Position numbers and translations under genes: made by a program
Source of the DNA: Paenibacillus brevis
GTDB lineage: Bacteria; Bacillota; Bacilli; Paenibacillales; Paenibacillaceae
Direction: 5' to 3'
Assembly (NCBI RefSeq): GCF_018919145.1
Contig: NZ_JAHLQJ010000002.1
Coordinates: 248,001 to 312,000 of the forward strand
Length of the DNA: 64,000 bases
In this document: positions 44,747 to 54,415 of the stretch, one piece after another
Layout of the letters: every line of letters begins with the position of its first letter
How positions within the stretch are numbered: the first letter of the stretch is position 1
The notes under the pieces: model-generated
Told to the model about the DNA's origin: nothing
The model's database searches: none
The model's input: the letters and a program-made list of their open reading frames with translations, nothing else

Positions 44747-46255
44747 ATGAGACGCGGAATTCAAGTTTTATTTATTGCAGCAATCTTAGTTGCATTTTAC
44801 TATTTTGGATTTGGGCTCCTGGGCAGCTTCGGCGGGACTTTGATTAGTATCTTCCAGACACTTACAGTTATTACGATCGGATTGGCTATTTTTATGGAGA
44901 ACCGCAATCCTTCCAGCACGATGGCCTGGATGCTGGTTCTTGCGCTGCTGCCGGTTGTCGGGCTGGTGCTGTATTTTTTGCTGGGTCAAAATTATTTCAA
45001 GCGCCGTAAATTCGATAAGAAGGCCGAAGAGGATCGCAAGAGCTTCGAGCGGATTGACCATAACGGGAACCTGCAGCCGCGCGATTTATCGCAATTCTCG
45101 CCCGGCCAGCAGCGCTTGCTGCAAATGTCCCAACGGCTGGCAAGGACGCCGTTCTCCATGGCAACCCGCACCCGGGTGCTGACGAATGGAGAAGAAACCT
45201 TCTCTACACTGCTAAAAGAGCTGAAGAAGGCCAGACATCACATTCATATGGAATATTATATATACCGCGCCGACGAGATCGGCCGGGAAATTCAGAAGAC
45301 CCTGATTGAACGGGCCAAAGCAGGCGTCGAAGTCCGGTTCATGTATGATGCTGTGGGAAGCTTGGGGCTGCCGAAATCCTTTATCAATGAGCTTCGCGCT
45401 GCCGGTGTGAAAGTGGGCGTATATGGTGAGGTGCGTTTCCATGCGTTTTCTAGCCGTGTGAACTACCGCAATCACCGGAAAATTGTCGTGATCGATGGCA
45501 ATACCGGCTTTATCGGCGGCCTGAACGTAGGCGATGAGTACTTGAGCCGAAGCAAGACATACGGGTTTTGGCGTGACACGCATATTCTTGTTAAAGGTGA
45601 GGCTGTCCGCTCAATGCAGGTGATTTTCCTGCAGGACTGGCAGTATGTAACGGGCGAGAAAATTATGGATCTGGAATACTTGTCGCCGCAGATGGAGCAA
45701 GGCTGTAGCGGTGCGGTGCAGGTTATAGCGAGCGGGCCGGATAATGAAGACAAGGTGCTGAAGAGTGTCTTTTTCGCAATGATTACCTCGGCCAAAAAGT
45801 CAATCTGGCTGGCAACGCCCTATTTTATACCGGATGAAGATATTTTAACGGCCCTGCGGGTTGCGGCGTTATCGGGCATTGACGTGCGGATTCTATTCCC
45901 GGCCAAACCGGATAAGCGGCTGCCATTCCTGGCTTCTCACTCTTATTTTCCTGCCTTGCTTGAGGCGGGCGTCAAGATTTACGAATACGAAAAGGGCTTT
46001 CTCCATTCCAAGCTGCTGATCGCGGATGGGGAGGTAGCGACGGTCGGAACCGCTAATATGGATATGAGAAGCTTCCATTTAAACTTTGAGGTCAATCTGC
46101 TGCTCGTCCAAACGGATAGTGTGCGGAAGGTCGTCAGAGACTTTGAGCGTGACCTGTTGTCCACCAAGCGCATTGTACTAACCGAATTCATGAAGAAAAA
46201 GGTCGTGCTCCGCTTTATGGAATCGGCGGCAAGATTGTTATCGCCGCTGTTATAA
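44747..46255 (+). CDS. cls: Cardiolipin synthase (phospholipase D family)
   Basis: 502 residues. Two N-terminal membrane helices are followed by two PLD domains with HKD motifs: HRKIVVIDGNTGFIGGLN starting at H242, and HSKLLIADGEVATVGTAN starting at H420. This is the bacterial cardiolipin synthase plan; it joins two phosphatidylglycerols to give cardiolipin and glycerol at the membrane. RBS: AGAAGGAG. Confidence 0.92.
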   Translation: MRRGIQVLFIAAILVAFYYFGFGLLGSFGGTLISIFQTLTVITIGLAIFMENRNPSSTMAWMLVLALLPVVGLVLYFLLGQNYFKRRKFDKKAEEDRKSFERIDHNGNLQPRDLSQFSPGQQRLLQMSQRLARTPFSMATRTRVLTNGEETFSTLLKELKKARHHIHMEYYIYRADEIGREIQKTLIERAKAGVEVRFMYDAVGSLGLPKSFINELRAAGVKVGVYGEVRFHAFSSRVNYRNHRKIVVIDGNTGFIGGLNVGDEYLSRSKTYGFWRDTHILVKGEAVRSMQVIFLQDWQYVTGEKIMDLEYLSPQMEQGCSGAVQVIASGPDNEDKVLKSVFFAMITSAKKSIWLATPYFIPDEDILTALRVAALSGIDVRILFPAKPDKRLPFLASHSYFPALLEAGVKIYEYEKGFLHSKLLIADGEVATVGTANMDMRSFHLNFEVNLLLVQTDSVRKVVRDFERDLLSTKRIVLTEFMKKKVVLRFMESAARLLSPLL

Positions 46256-46290
46256 CAGGGGGCAAGGCGAGATGAGGGAGGAGTCAGAGG

Positions 46291-47322
46291 ATGAGTGATA
46301 CGTCGGGACGCAAGACCGAGCATATCCGGTTATGTCTGGAGGAACAAGTAAGCGGGGCCGGGATAACCACTGGATTTGAAAAATACCGTTTCCGCCACAA
46401 CGCGCTGCCGGAGCTTGATTTTGATGAGATCAGCTTGCAGACAGACTTTCTGGGCGCAGGGCTGCGGACCCCTCTGCTTATCAGTTCGATGACCGGCGGA
46501 AGTGAATTGGCCTGGCGCATCAATGAGCGTCTGGCGGAAGCGGCTGAACGCCGGGGCTGGACGATGGGCGTAGGCTCTGTGCGGGCTGCCGTAGAAAAAG
46601 AGGAGCTGGCGCGGACGTTCCAGGTTCGCCGCCACGCGCCGAGCATCCCGATCATTGCCAATTTAGGCGCAGTTCAGCTTAATTACGGCTATGGAGTGGA
46701 GGAATGCAAGCGGGCGGTTACGATTGCCGGAGCGGACATGCTGGTGCTGCATCTGAACAGCCTGCAGGAAGTATTTCAGCCTGAAGGAGACACCCGCTTC
46801 GGCGGATTGCTGTCCAGTATCGGCAAGTTGTGCCGCGAACTGGACGTGCCTGTCGGGGTCAAGGAAGTCGGCTGGGGCATTGACGGTCAGACGGCACGCC
46901 GGCTTCGGGAGTCGGGCGTGGCTTTCATTGATGTAGCTGGCGCCGGAGGAACCTCCTGGAGCCAGGTCGAGAAGTTCCGCAGCGCCGACCCTGTACGGCG
47001 TGCGGCAGCGGATGCCTTCGCGGGTTGGGGAATCCCTACCGCGGAGTGCATCCGCGAAGTGAGGGCGGCGGTGCCCGAAGCGGCCCTGATCGGCAGCGGT
47101 GGCCTGAACACCGGCGTGGATGCCGCCAAGGCGCTTGCGCTTGGGGCGGATCTGGCCGGGTTCGGCCGTGCGCTGCTCGGACCGGCGGTGCAGTCCGAGG
47201 AACAGCTCGACGCATTGCTTGCGCGCGTGGAGCTGGAGCTTCGCACCGCCATGTTCGGGATCGGCGCCGGCAATGTATCGGCGCTGAGAGATACGCCGCG
47301 GCTTGTCCGGATCGAGAGCTAG
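46291..47322 (+). CDS. fni: Type 2 isopentenyl-diphosphate delta-isomerase
   Basis: 343 residues, an FMN-binding TIM barrel. Visible blocks include the early RKxEHI element (RKTEHIRLCLEE), SSMTGGSE, MGVGSVRAA, ANLGAVQLNYGYG, HLNSLQEVFQPEGD, VKEVGWGI, DVAGAGGTSW and IGSGGLNTGVDAAKALALGADLAG at the phosphate/FMN end. It interconverts IPP and DMAPP for isoprenoid synthesis and needs FMN and NAD(P)H. RBS: GAGGAGTCAGAGG. It follows cls by 35 bases and may be cotranscribed. Confidence 0.93.
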   Translation: MSDTSGRKTEHIRLCLEEQVSGAGITTGFEKYRFRHNALPELDFDEISLQTDFLGAGLRTPLLISSMTGGSELAWRINERLAEAAERRGWTMGVGSVRAAVEKEELARTFQVRRHAPSIPIIANLGAVQLNYGYGVEECKRAVTIAGADMLVLHLNSLQEVFQPEGDTRFGGLLSSIGKLCRELDVPVGVKEVGWGIDGQTARRLRESGVAFIDVAGAGGTSWSQVEKFRSADPVRRAAADAFAGWGIPTAECIREVRAAVPEAALIGSGGLNTGVDAAKALALGADLAGFGRALLGPAVQSEEQLDALLARVELELRTAMFGIGAGNVSALRDTPRLVRIES

Positions 47323-47485
47323 CTCTCGGTCTGAGGCTGGCGGCGATTATGGAGGTTGCTTCGGCTAAGTGGAAGGTGTTTGCAGCAGGATTTGTTCGTA
47401 GGATCCAAGTATCCAAGTATCCTTTACATAGATTGAAGCTGATACAAATATTAGGTTGATACAAGTTCAAAGGGATGTGTGGGAC

Positions 47486-47968
47486 ATGACTGGAAAAGTC
47501 ACGCTGAAAGCGATGAAGCAAGAGGAGTATCGAGCATTCCGGAAGCGGTTGGTGGCAGATTACGCCAGGGAAAAGGTGGCTGCGGGAACATGGTCCGAAG
47601 AAGAGGCGCAGCAGTTGTCAGAGCAGGCGGTAGTCTCCTTGCTGCCGGAAGGGTTAAACACGAAGGATCACTCGCTGTTCTCGATCTATGAGGAGCAAAC
47701 CGGAGCTCAGCTAGGAGAGCTGTGGGTCCATTACCGTACGGGAAGCCGCGGTCGCGAGGCTTTCATTTATGAAATCATTATTTTTGAGGAGTATCAGGGG
47801 AAAGGCTATGGCAAGGCAACGATGCAGGCGCTGGATGAGGAAGCGCGCAGGCAAGGAGCCGTGAGTATCGGGCTGCATGTATTCGCACACAATGAAAGAG
47901 CGCATCAGCTTTACCTGAAATCCGGGTATATCGCAACCGATATCACGATGAAGAAAAAATTAGAATAA
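47486..47968 (+). CDS. GNAT family N-acetyltransferase
   Basis: 160 residues. The central motif IYEIIIFEEYQGKGYGKATMQALDEEAR holds the Q-G-K-G-Y-G acetyl-CoA loop and is followed by LHVFAHNERAHQLYLKSGY. Acceptor unknown. The ATG at 47486 is preferred (AAGGG upstream); a TTG at 47456 has no clear ribosome site. Confidence 0.8.
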   Translation: MTGKVTLKAMKQEEYRAFRKRLVADYAREKVAAGTWSEEEAQQLSEQAVVSLLPEGLNTKDHSLFSIYEEQTGAQLGELWVHYRTGSRGREAFIYEIIIFEEYQGKGYGKATMQALDEEARRQGAVSIGLHVFAHNERAHQLYLKSGYIATDITMKKKLE

Positions 47969-48054
47969 TCTCCATCCTTGAAATCTATTCACATGATAGG
48001 TAGTATGTACTTTGGGAAGTTATGCACATTAAATATTGAGGAGTTGTCATAGAT

Positions 48055-49155
48055 ATGGCTTTAAAGGCTGGGATCGTGGGCCTTCCGAATGTTGGAAAAT
48101 CCACGTTGTTTAACGCGATTACCCAAGCGGGTGCAGAATCCGCTAACTATCCGTTTTGTACGATTGATCCGAACGTCGGTGTTGTTGAGGTGCCGGATGA
48201 GCGTCTGAACAAGCTGACAGAGCTGGTTGTTCCGAACCGGACCGTTCCAACCGCATTTGAATTTGTTGATATTGCCGGCCTTGTACGCGGTGCAAGCAAG
48301 GGCGAAGGACTTGGAAATAAATTTTTGGCTCATATCCGTGAAGTGGATGCGATTGTGCATGTTGTGCGCTGCTTCGAGGATGAGAACATCACTCATGTCG
48401 ATGGGAAGATTAATCCGATCAGCGACATCCAGACGATTAATCTGGAGTTGATTCTGGCGGATTTGGATAGCGTGGAGAAGCGGATCGAACGGTCGCGCAA
48501 AAATATGAAGGGCGGCAACAAACAGTACGCCCAGGAAGTTGAAGTGCTGGAGCGGGTGAAAGAAGCGCTCTATAATGATCAGCCTGCACGGAGTATCGAA
48601 CTGTCCGATGAGGAGAAACTGATCGTCCGCGATCTGCATTTGCTTACCTTGAAGCCGGTACTGTATGCGGCCAACGTAGCTGAAGATGGCGTAACGGATG
48701 CTGGCAACAATCCTTATGTGCAGCAAGTACGGGAATTTGCGGCGGCTGAGCAGGCTGAGGTTGTACCGATCAGCGCCAAGGTTGAAGCTGAGATTGCCGA
48801 GCTGGAGGGCGAGGATAAGGCGATGTTCCTGGAGGAGCTGGGATTATCGGCATCCGGACTGGATCGCTTGATCCAAGCTGCTTATCGTCTGCTGGGTCTT
48901 TACACGTATTTTACAGCGGGCGTGCAGGAGGTTCGTGCCTGGACAATCCGGAAAGGAACCAAGGCGCCGGCAGCAGCGGGCGTGATTCATACAGACTTCG
49001 AGCGCGGATTTATTCGTGCTGAAGTAGTATCCTACGATGACCTGGTAGCGGCTGGATCCATGAACGTCGCCCGGGAACGAGGTCAACTCCGTCTTGAGGG
49101 AAAAGAGTACGTGGTGCAGGATGGAGATGTTATGCATTTCCGTTTTAATGTGTAA
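48055..49155 (+). CDS. ychF: Redox-regulated ATPase YchF (OLA1 family)
   Basis: 366 residues, essentially the family length. G1 loop GLPNVGKS (8-15), the [11 protein letters not shown] switch region, [17 protein letters not shown] (G3) and a C-terminal TGS domain (from about 280: [23 protein letters not shown]). YchF proteins hydrolyse ATP in preference to GTP, bind ribosomes and affect the oxidative stress response. RBS: GAGGAG. A terminator follows. Confidence 0.95.
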   Translation: MALKAGIVGLPNVGKSTLFNAITQAGAESANYPFCTIDPNVGVVEVPDERLNKLTELVVPNRTVPTAFEFVDIAGLVRGASKGEGLGNKFLAHIREVDAIVHVVRCFEDENITHVDGKINPISDIQTINLELILADLDSVEKRIERSRKNMKGGNKQYAQEVEVLERVKEALYNDQPARSIELSDEEKLIVRDLHLLTLKPVLYAANVAEDGVTDAGNNPYVQQVREFAAAEQAEVVPISAKVEAEIAELEGEDKAMFLEELGLSASGLDRLIQAAYRLLGLYTYFTAGVQEVRAWTIRKGTKAPAAAGVIHTDFERGFIRAEVVSYDDLVAAGSMNVARERGQLRLEGKEYVVQDGDVMHFRFNV

Positions 49156-49184
49156 TTCATTGCAATCCTGAACCGCTAAGAAAC

Positions 49185-49229
49185 AAGCCTTCTGTAGAGA
49201 GCGTTTGGCTCTATACGCAAGGCTTTTTT
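49185..49229 (+). terminator. Terminator after ychF
   Basis: AAGCCTT pairs with AAGGCTT around an inner TAGAG/CTCTA stem and is followed by a T-run. Confidence 0.82.
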
Positions 49230-49339
49230 CCTCTCTGCACAAAATTGGACGAATGTAATTATTTGTATTGAGGATGCATATTTCTATAGGTATAATTGAT
49301 GAGAAAGATTTTTAACATTCTTGAAGGAGGAGTTATATT

Positions 49340-49690
49340 TTGTACATGGATCAAACGATGGCACGTAAGGCCCAACTGGATACACGCGAATTGCTGCTGC
49401 TTGAATCCGAGGTGAAGAACCAGGGCAAAAACATGGTAGTAGCATACGTCCTGTGGTACTTCCTGGGTCTCTTCGGCGGTCATCGCTTCTATATGGGGCG
49501 TACCGGCTCGGCAGTTGCACAGCTCATTCTTTCGCTTACGGTGATTGGTATGCTGGTAACCTGGATCTGGTGGGTTGTTGATGCATTCCTCGTGCACACA
49601 TGGGTGAAGGAACACAACACCATGGTTGAGCACCGTACAATGGACCGCATTTTCCATGACCGCGGCAGATCTGCGGAGTATCCGATCTAA
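49340..49690 (+). CDS. TM2-domain membrane protein
   Basis: 116 residues. The TM2 domain is visible as YVLWYFLGLFGGHRFYMGRTGSAVAQL, then a second helix and IWWVVDAFLV. These small two-helix proteins sit in the cytoplasmic membrane; their function is largely unknown. TTG at 49340, nine bases after GGAGG, is preferred over the ATG two codons later. The next gene overlaps it (TAATG). Confidence 0.78.
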   Translation: MYMDQTMARKAQLDTRELLLLESEVKNQGKNMVVAYVLWYFLGLFGGHRFYMGRTGSAVAQLILSLTVIGMLVTWIWWVVDAFLVHTWVKEHNTMVEHRTMDRIFHDRGRSAEYPI

Positions 49691-50124
49691 TGCAGTTCTC
49701 GAAGCGTGATTTAACGACCACCGAGATGCTGATTCTGAACTCGGAAATGAATAAGCGGGAGAAATCACTGGCTCTTGCCTATTTAATGCTTCTGGCCGGG
49801 CATTTGGGAGTTCATCGCTTTTATCTGAAGCGAATCGTCTCCGGGGTCATTCAGTTAGTGCTGTTCCTGCTGACTTTTGTCTTCTACTTCGCCTTTGGCA
49901 TTTCCGCTGGACTTGAATCAGAGGCTTCTCCGGAAACCTTTTATTCGTTATTATTTCTAATTCCGTTACTCTTAGCAGGTTTAGGGCTGACGATTTGGGT
50001 TATCGTCGATGCCTGCATGCTGCCTGGCATGGTTCGCAGCTGGAACGAGCGATTGGAACAACAGTTGGTGGCACAGCTCATATCTCATCGGACAGGGCCG
50101 GACAATAATTACAATCATTTTTAA
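49690..50124 (+). CDS. TM2-domain membrane protein, second copy
   Basis: 144 residues. It shares the TM2 pattern (AYLMLLAGHLGVHRFYLKRIVSGVIQL) and the ending IWVIVDACMLPGMV with the preceding protein, but has an extra hydrophobic stretch and an acidic loop in the middle. It overlaps the first gene by one base, so the two are translated together and may form a pair. Confidence 0.78.
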   Translation: MQFSKRDLTTTEMLILNSEMNKREKSLALAYLMLLAGHLGVHRFYLKRIVSGVIQLVLFLLTFVFYFAFGISAGLESEASPETFYSLLFLIPLLLAGLGLTIWVIVDACMLPGMVRSWNERLEQQLVAQLISHRTGPDNNYNHF

Positions 50125-50158
50125 CCGATTTGTGTGAAAGCTATAAAGGGTAGAGGAT

Positions 50159-50198
50159 GCCGCGGGCTTCAACATTATGTTGAAGCCCGCGGCTTTTT
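50159..50198. terminator. Terminator hairpin overlapping the 3' end of the convergent MFS gene
   Basis: A perfect 15-bp stem (GCCGCGGGCTTCAAC with GTTGAAGCCCGCGGC) and a five-base loop are followed by TTTTT. The minus-strand MFS stop codon lies in the loop, so one arm is also coding sequence. Confidence 0.9.
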
Positions 50199-51452
50199 GT
50201 CATGGTAAGGCTCGGGCGGACGAGGGACTCGTTCTGCAGAGAGATGAAGCTGTATCGTGAACACGCAGCAGGCGAGCAATAAGGCGCCGACTAGCAGGAA
50301 GGAGGCCTGGAGACTCACAAAGGCGGTGAAGAAGCCAAACAGCAGAGGGTCCATCAGTTGGGCTGCCCGGTTGGACATCAGCCGCAGGCCAATGCCGAGA
50401 CCCCGTTCCTCCGGTGCGGTAGAATGAGCGATCATCGATAGGGTTAACGGCTGGTTAATGCCCAGAGCGAGCCCGGTGATGAACACTAGTGCTGCAATAC
50501 CGTAGAAGTTTGTTAGGAGCGGAGTGACGAACAACAGCAGCAATGAGACGGCATAGGTCAAGATCAGCATCCAGCCAAAGCTGAGCCTGGCCATGAGTCG
50601 TGGATAGATGGGACGGACAAACAAGGCGGACACCGCACCGATGGATACAAGCAAGCCAACCTTGGTGTTGGAGATGCCCTGGGACTCCAGGTGCAGCGGC
50701 AGGTAGGCTGTGCGAACATCGACGATGAACAGGGAGATGAAGGTCGTTAATAAAATAACAGCGAAGCTGGGGTTTCGCAGCAGGCCGAGACACTGGCCAA
50801 GCCAGCGGCGGATCTTGTCGAATGTGCTCCTCAGCAGCAAGTGAGAGGTCCCCTCGCCTTCTTCGGAAGGCAGAGCCGAAGGGGCTTCATCCCGGCATTG
50901 CCAGGACGTAAAGATGAGCAGCGCGCTGCTCAGGATGTACCCGGCGAACACCATTTTATAGCCGTAATGGTCGGCCAAATAGCCGGAGAGAATCGGTGCG
51001 AGCATCTGCCCGATCGCCATGTACAAAGAGAAGGTGGCGAAGCGGCCTTCATTGCCTTGGGCCGGGCCTTCCGTAATTAATACCTGCACGGCCAGCCAGA
51101 CGGCCATCTGACCAAGCCCGGCCAGAAGTTGAGCTAGAGCGAGTGTCCAAGGGCCGCCTGAGATCCAGTACAACAGCCCGCTGAAGAGCATCATGATTGA
51201 ACCGGCGCGCAAAACGGTGGATCTGCCGAAGCGGTCGGCAATGAATCCGCCGGGAATGGCTGCGAGCATAGGCAACAGGGCATAGACGGCAAGCACGATG
51301 CCGATGGATAATCCCTGTAAGCCCAGCGAGGCGGCGTACAAGGTGATGATGGGTCTGGTCAGCGAGAAGGCGAACCAGTATAAACCGCAGGATATGGATA
51401 CCCAGATAAAGTTGCGGTGATTAGCGGGAATGGGCAGTGTTGGTTGCAGCAT
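50175..51452 (-). CDS. MFS transporter
   Basis: 425 residues, about 12 membrane helices. GGFIADRFGRSTVLR after helix 2 is the MFS signature. It resembles drug-efflux or sugar-phosphate-type permeases without a clear substrate. The ATG at 51452 is set by AAGGGGGC seven bases before it; an in-frame extension to 51587 would run through the upstream hairpin and into the hydrolase gene. It is the last gene of the minus-strand LysR/ABC/hydrolase cluster and may export or import a related compound. Confidence 0.78.
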   Translation of the reverse strand: MLQPTLPIPANHRNFIWVSISCGLYWFAFSLTRPIITLYAASLGLQGLSIGIVLAVYALLPMLAAIPGGFIADRFGRSTVLRAGSIMMLFSGLLYWISGGPWTLALAQLLAGLGQMAVWLAVQVLITEGPAQGNEGRFATFSLYMAIGQMLAPILSGYLADHYGYKMVFAGYILSSALLIFTSWQCRDEAPSALPSEEGEGTSHLLLRSTFDKIRRWLGQCLGLLRNPSFAVILLTTFISLFIVDVRTAYLPLHLESQGISNTKVGLLVSIGAVSALFVRPIYPRLMARLSFGWMLILTYAVSLLLLFVTPLLTNFYGIAALVFITGLALGINQPLTLSMIAHSTAPEERGLGIGLRLMSNRAAQLMDPLLFGFFTAFVSLQASFLLVGALLLACCVFTIQLHLSAERVPRPPEPYHDKKPRAST

Positions 51453-51485
51453 AGGAGCAGCCCCCTTGGCGAATTGACGTTTTGG

Positions 51486-51530
51486 AAAAGCAAAAGCGGA
51501 GTTCCCAGGGGCTCTGGGCTCCGCCTTTGC
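51486..51530 (-). terminator. Hairpin after the isochorismatase-family gene
   Basis: On the minus strand GCAAAGGCGGAG pairs with CTCCGCTTTTGC, with an inner CCCAG/CTGGG stem, followed by four Ts. It would partly separate expression of the MFS gene from the genes before it. Confidence 0.65.
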
Positions 51531-51549
51531 TTCATTCCTTGGGCTCGAG

Positions 51550-52302
51550 TTATACAGTGGCGTTGGACTGGCTGGCTGGGAAGTCAATCTTGCTGTCGTG
51601 CAATCCTTTTTCCGTTTGCTTCAGATAATTCACAGCTTCCTCGGTGCTGACCACATCGGCATACTTGGCGTTCATGTCGAAGAGGTTAATAGCGTGTGAG
51701 GCTTCGCCGCGGTCAAAGGTGCACTCTTCAACGACGCCGACATAGTAGTTATAAGAGAAGGCATCGATAACTCCGGCCCGGACGCATCCGCCGGTTGTCG
51801 TGCCGCAGATGAGCAAGGTGTCGATACCCAGATCGGTCAGATACCCAACCAGCGGTGTGCCATGGAAAGGGGAGGGCTTCAGCTTCTCGATCACGATGTC
51901 TTCCGGCTGAGGCGCAATCTCACGTACGATTTCATTGCTGCCGTATCCGGCAATGGTCTCGATTTCGGCGGAGCGGGTATTCTTCCGCCGCCAGCCCCCG
52001 GCATCAAATCCGTCGGGACGGCGGTCAACGCCGGTGGTATAGAAAATCGGAATGCGTTGGTCCCGGGCGGCTTGCAGGAGCTTCTGGATGTAAGGAATAG
52101 CCTCCCAGGCGGCTTCGCCGCAGCTATTACGCCAATGCTTGACCGAATCCAGGATCGGTTCCCTCTCATGTCCACAGAACCCGTAGCTGACATCAATCAC
52201 CAGCAGGGCAGGGCGCTGGCCAAAACCAGCCTTGGCGTCATAACCGGCACTACCAAATACTTGCTTATCACGATCCGTTAAAAAGCGGTCCCATACTTTC
52301 AT
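51550..52302 (-). CDS. Isochorismatase-family cysteine hydrolase (N-carbamoylsarcosine amidase-like)
   Basis: 250 residues. The catalytic triad can be placed: D37 in LLVIDVSYGF, K140 in VIEKLKPSPF, and C173 in GTTTGGCVRAGVIDA, with the cis-peptide before the cysteine region. The length and the N-terminal extension (DRFLTDRDKQVF) fit the N-carbamoylsarcosine amidase branch, which hydrolyses carbamoyl or amide bonds, better than isochorismatase or nicotinamidase. Sitting behind an ABC importer, it probably breaks down the imported compound. RBS: AAGGAGG. Confidence 0.8.
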   Translation of the reverse strand: MKVWDRFLTDRDKQVFGSAGYDAKAGFGQRPALLVIDVSYGFCGHEREPILDSVKHWRNSCGEAAWEAIPYIQKLLQAARDQRIPIFYTTGVDRRPDGFDAGGWRRKNTRSAEIETIAGYGSNEIVREIAPQPEDIVIEKLKPSPFHGTPLVGYLTDLGIDTLLICGTTTGGCVRAGVIDAFSYNYYVGVVEECTFDRGEASHAINLFDMNAKYADVVSTEEAVNYLKQTEKGLHDSKIDFPASQSNATV

Positions 52303-52420
52303 ATTGATACAGCCTCCTTAGTATTGTGTATTGTGTGTGGTGAACAACTAGAAGCCTATGGCCGGTAGGGGCTTCCGTCTGATGTCCATACCGGCTCTCC
52401 GGCAACTTGTCAACAAGCTT

Positions 52421-53482
52421 TTAGTCAACAAATTGGGTGTCTACAATGTCGCTATAACCGATGTTCTCATCCTTCAGCAGGCCGGCAGCCCGGACAACCG
52501 ATAGGCCGGTGGCGACAGACTCTTCGGTAATTTGGCCGGAATACTCCCACATTTCATCCGCATAAGAACGATCGATGGTGGCCTCCAGCAGTTCCTCGGA
52601 CATCGTAGGGAATTCCAGTTTGGCAATCTCCATGCTTTCTTCCTTGTTGTCGCGGATGAATTCCAGTCCCTTATGGATGCCTTCCACAAATTTCTTGACG
52701 GTGCCGGGATCATTGGTGATGTTGTCGAGCTTAATGTTAATTGTGGAGTAGGCATACGGACCGAGCTCCTGAGGAACATTGTAGAACGGCTCTCCCCAGA
52801 TGCCTTCCTCGATGCCTTGCGTGAGCAGCGGTTCAGTCACGACGGCCACATCCGCCTGACTCTGTTGCAATACAGCCGGGATCGCTCCGTTATCGACTTC
52901 CTTCAGCATGAGGTCCTTGTTCAACTCCAATCCCCACTCACCGGCCAAGTAACGGATGATCGAGTTGGGCGTTCCCCCGTATTGGGATACCGCTACGGTC
53001 TTGCCCTTCATGAAGGCGGAGATATCTGTGCCGGGATCCAGATCAGATCTAGCTACCAGGTAAACATTGCCCCGGTTCACGATGTTGACGATGGCCCGGA
53101 GCTCGGCCCCCTTGGCTTTGGCAAAGGCATTATGCTCAGGGCCGCCGATGAAGCCGAAGGCCTGGTCGGTTAAAACGGCATTGGTATGCGCGCTTCCCCC
53201 TGAAAGGGTCACAGCCTTAACGCTCAGTCCTTCGAACAGATTTTTGCGAATGGCGATGTATAGCGGTAAATAACCGGTGCTGTGAACGGGCTCGGCAATG
53301 ATCAATTCCATAATAGAAGTTGAGCCGCCTTCATTGCCGGCCTCTGTGCCCGAGGCAGAAGCATTTGCTGGAGCAGGTGCCGGACGTTGTGCGGCATTAC
53401 TGCCGCAACCGGCAATGAGTGTGATGATCAGCGCGATGGCAAGCAGCCAGGCGTAACGAGCAAATGACGAGCGTTGATTCAT
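52421..53482 (-). CDS. ABC transporter binding lipoprotein, NMT1/SsuA-like
   Basis: 353 residues. Signal peptide ending in lipobox IAGC, an Ala/Pro linker, then the SsuA/ThiY/NrtA-type fold (AEPVHSTGYLPLYIAIRKNLFEGLSV, AVSQYGGTPNSIIRYLAGEWGL, VAVVTEPLLTQGI). Ligands of this class include sulfonates, taurine, nitrate, and pyrimidine precursors of thiamine. The neighbouring amidase-like enzyme suggests a nitrogen compound. The ATG at 53482 follows GGAGGGGG. Confidence 0.83.
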   Translation of the reverse strand: MNQRSSFARYAWLLAIALIITLIAGCGSNAAQRPAPAPANASASGTEAGNEGGSTSIMELIIAEPVHSTGYLPLYIAIRKNLFEGLSVKAVTLSGGSAHTNAVLTDQAFGFIGGPEHNAFAKAKGAELRAIVNIVNRGNVYLVARSDLDPGTDISAFMKGKTVAVSQYGGTPNSIIRYLAGEWGLELNKDLMLKEVDNGAIPAVLQQSQADVAVVTEPLLTQGIEEGIWGEPFYNVPQELGPYAYSTINIKLDNITNDPGTVKKFVEGIHKGLEFIRDNKEESMEIAKLEFPTMSEELLEATIDRSYADEMWEYSGQITEESVATGLSVVRAAGLLKDENIGYSDIVDTQFVD

Positions 53483-53521
53483 AATAGTTCCCCCTCCATA
53501 TCCCATGATTCTCTTTATGAT

Positions 53522-54388
53522 TTATTTATGGGTGAAGCCCTTGAGTAAATACCCTTCCAGCTTGCCGACCAGAATGTACAGCAGCATGGACAGGATGGAC
53601 AGGTTAAAGATATTGGCCCAGATGAGGCTGATCTCGTAGGTTTGTCCCGCATAGAAGATCATTCGGCCCAGACCTTGCTCGGACCCGATATATTCGCCGA
53701 CGATAGCTCCTGTGAGTGCCAATCCGATATTAATGCGCAGGGCGGAGATCATCGCCGGAATAGCCGTTGGAACGATGACCTTACTGAATACTTGCAGTCT
53801 GGAGGCACCCAGAGAATAGACCATGCGAACCAGATCTTTGTCGACGCTTCGCACCCCGTTGTAAGTGGTCAGGGTAGTAATGACGACAGTGATGGCGAAG
53901 CCCATGGCTACCTTGGAGCCCATCCCGATCCCGAACACCAACACGATGATGGGGGCGAGGGCCAGCTTGGGCATGGCTTCAAACATAATGATGAACGGTT
54001 CGAAGATACGGGCGTAATATTTGGACCACCAGAAGGATAATCCCAGTAGTGTGCCGCCTGCCGTTCCCAGCAGAAATCCGTACACGGTGGAGCGAAAGGT
54101 GTAGAAGGTATCCTGCCAGACGGATCCCGTCTGTACCCCGATCCACCAGGTGCTGGCAATCTCCGATGGCTGGCTCCAGAAGAAGGAGTTGACCAATCCG
54201 ATACCGGCTCCTAGCTCCCACAGCAGCAGGACCGCGAGGAATAATGAGAGGCGTCCAATATTGACCAACCAGGGCTTGGGGGCGGACATTTCGTACTTTA
54301 AGGCGTTGGTTCTTGTGCGGGGAGGAGGGGTATTTCTTAACTTGCCCAGGCTTCCCTTGCGTTCTATAACATCTCCTTCACTTGGCAT
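53522..54388 (-). CDS. ABC transporter permease, SsuC/TauC-like
   Basis: 288 residues, about six membrane helices after a charged 35-residue N terminus. The EAA-type loop is VYSLGASRLQVFSKVIVPTAIPAMISALRINIGLALTGAIVGEY. It forms the channel for the binding protein downstream. RBS: AAAGGAG; 27 bases downstream of the ATPase gene's stop codon. Confidence 0.86.
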   Translation of the reverse strand: MPSEGDVIERKGSLGKLRNTPPPRTRTNALKYEMSAPKPWLVNIGRLSLFLAVLLLWELGAGIGLVNSFFWSQPSEIASTWWIGVQTGSVWQDTFYTFRSTVYGFLLGTAGGTLLGLSFWWSKYYARIFEPFIIMFEAMPKLALAPIIVLVFGIGMGSKVAMGFAITVVITTLTTYNGVRSVDKDLVRMVYSLGASRLQVFSKVIVPTAIPAMISALRINIGLALTGAIVGEYIGSEQGLGRMIFYAGQTYEISLIWANIFNLSILSMLLYILVGKLEGYLLKGFTHK

Positions 54389-54415
54389 CGTTGCTCACTC
54401 CTTTCGGTTTTGGCA

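Noticed and set aside
51453-51587. 45-codon extension of the MFS transporter
   Set aside because: Runs through the intergenic hairpin and into the hydrolase gene; a better ribosome site precedes the ATG at 51452.
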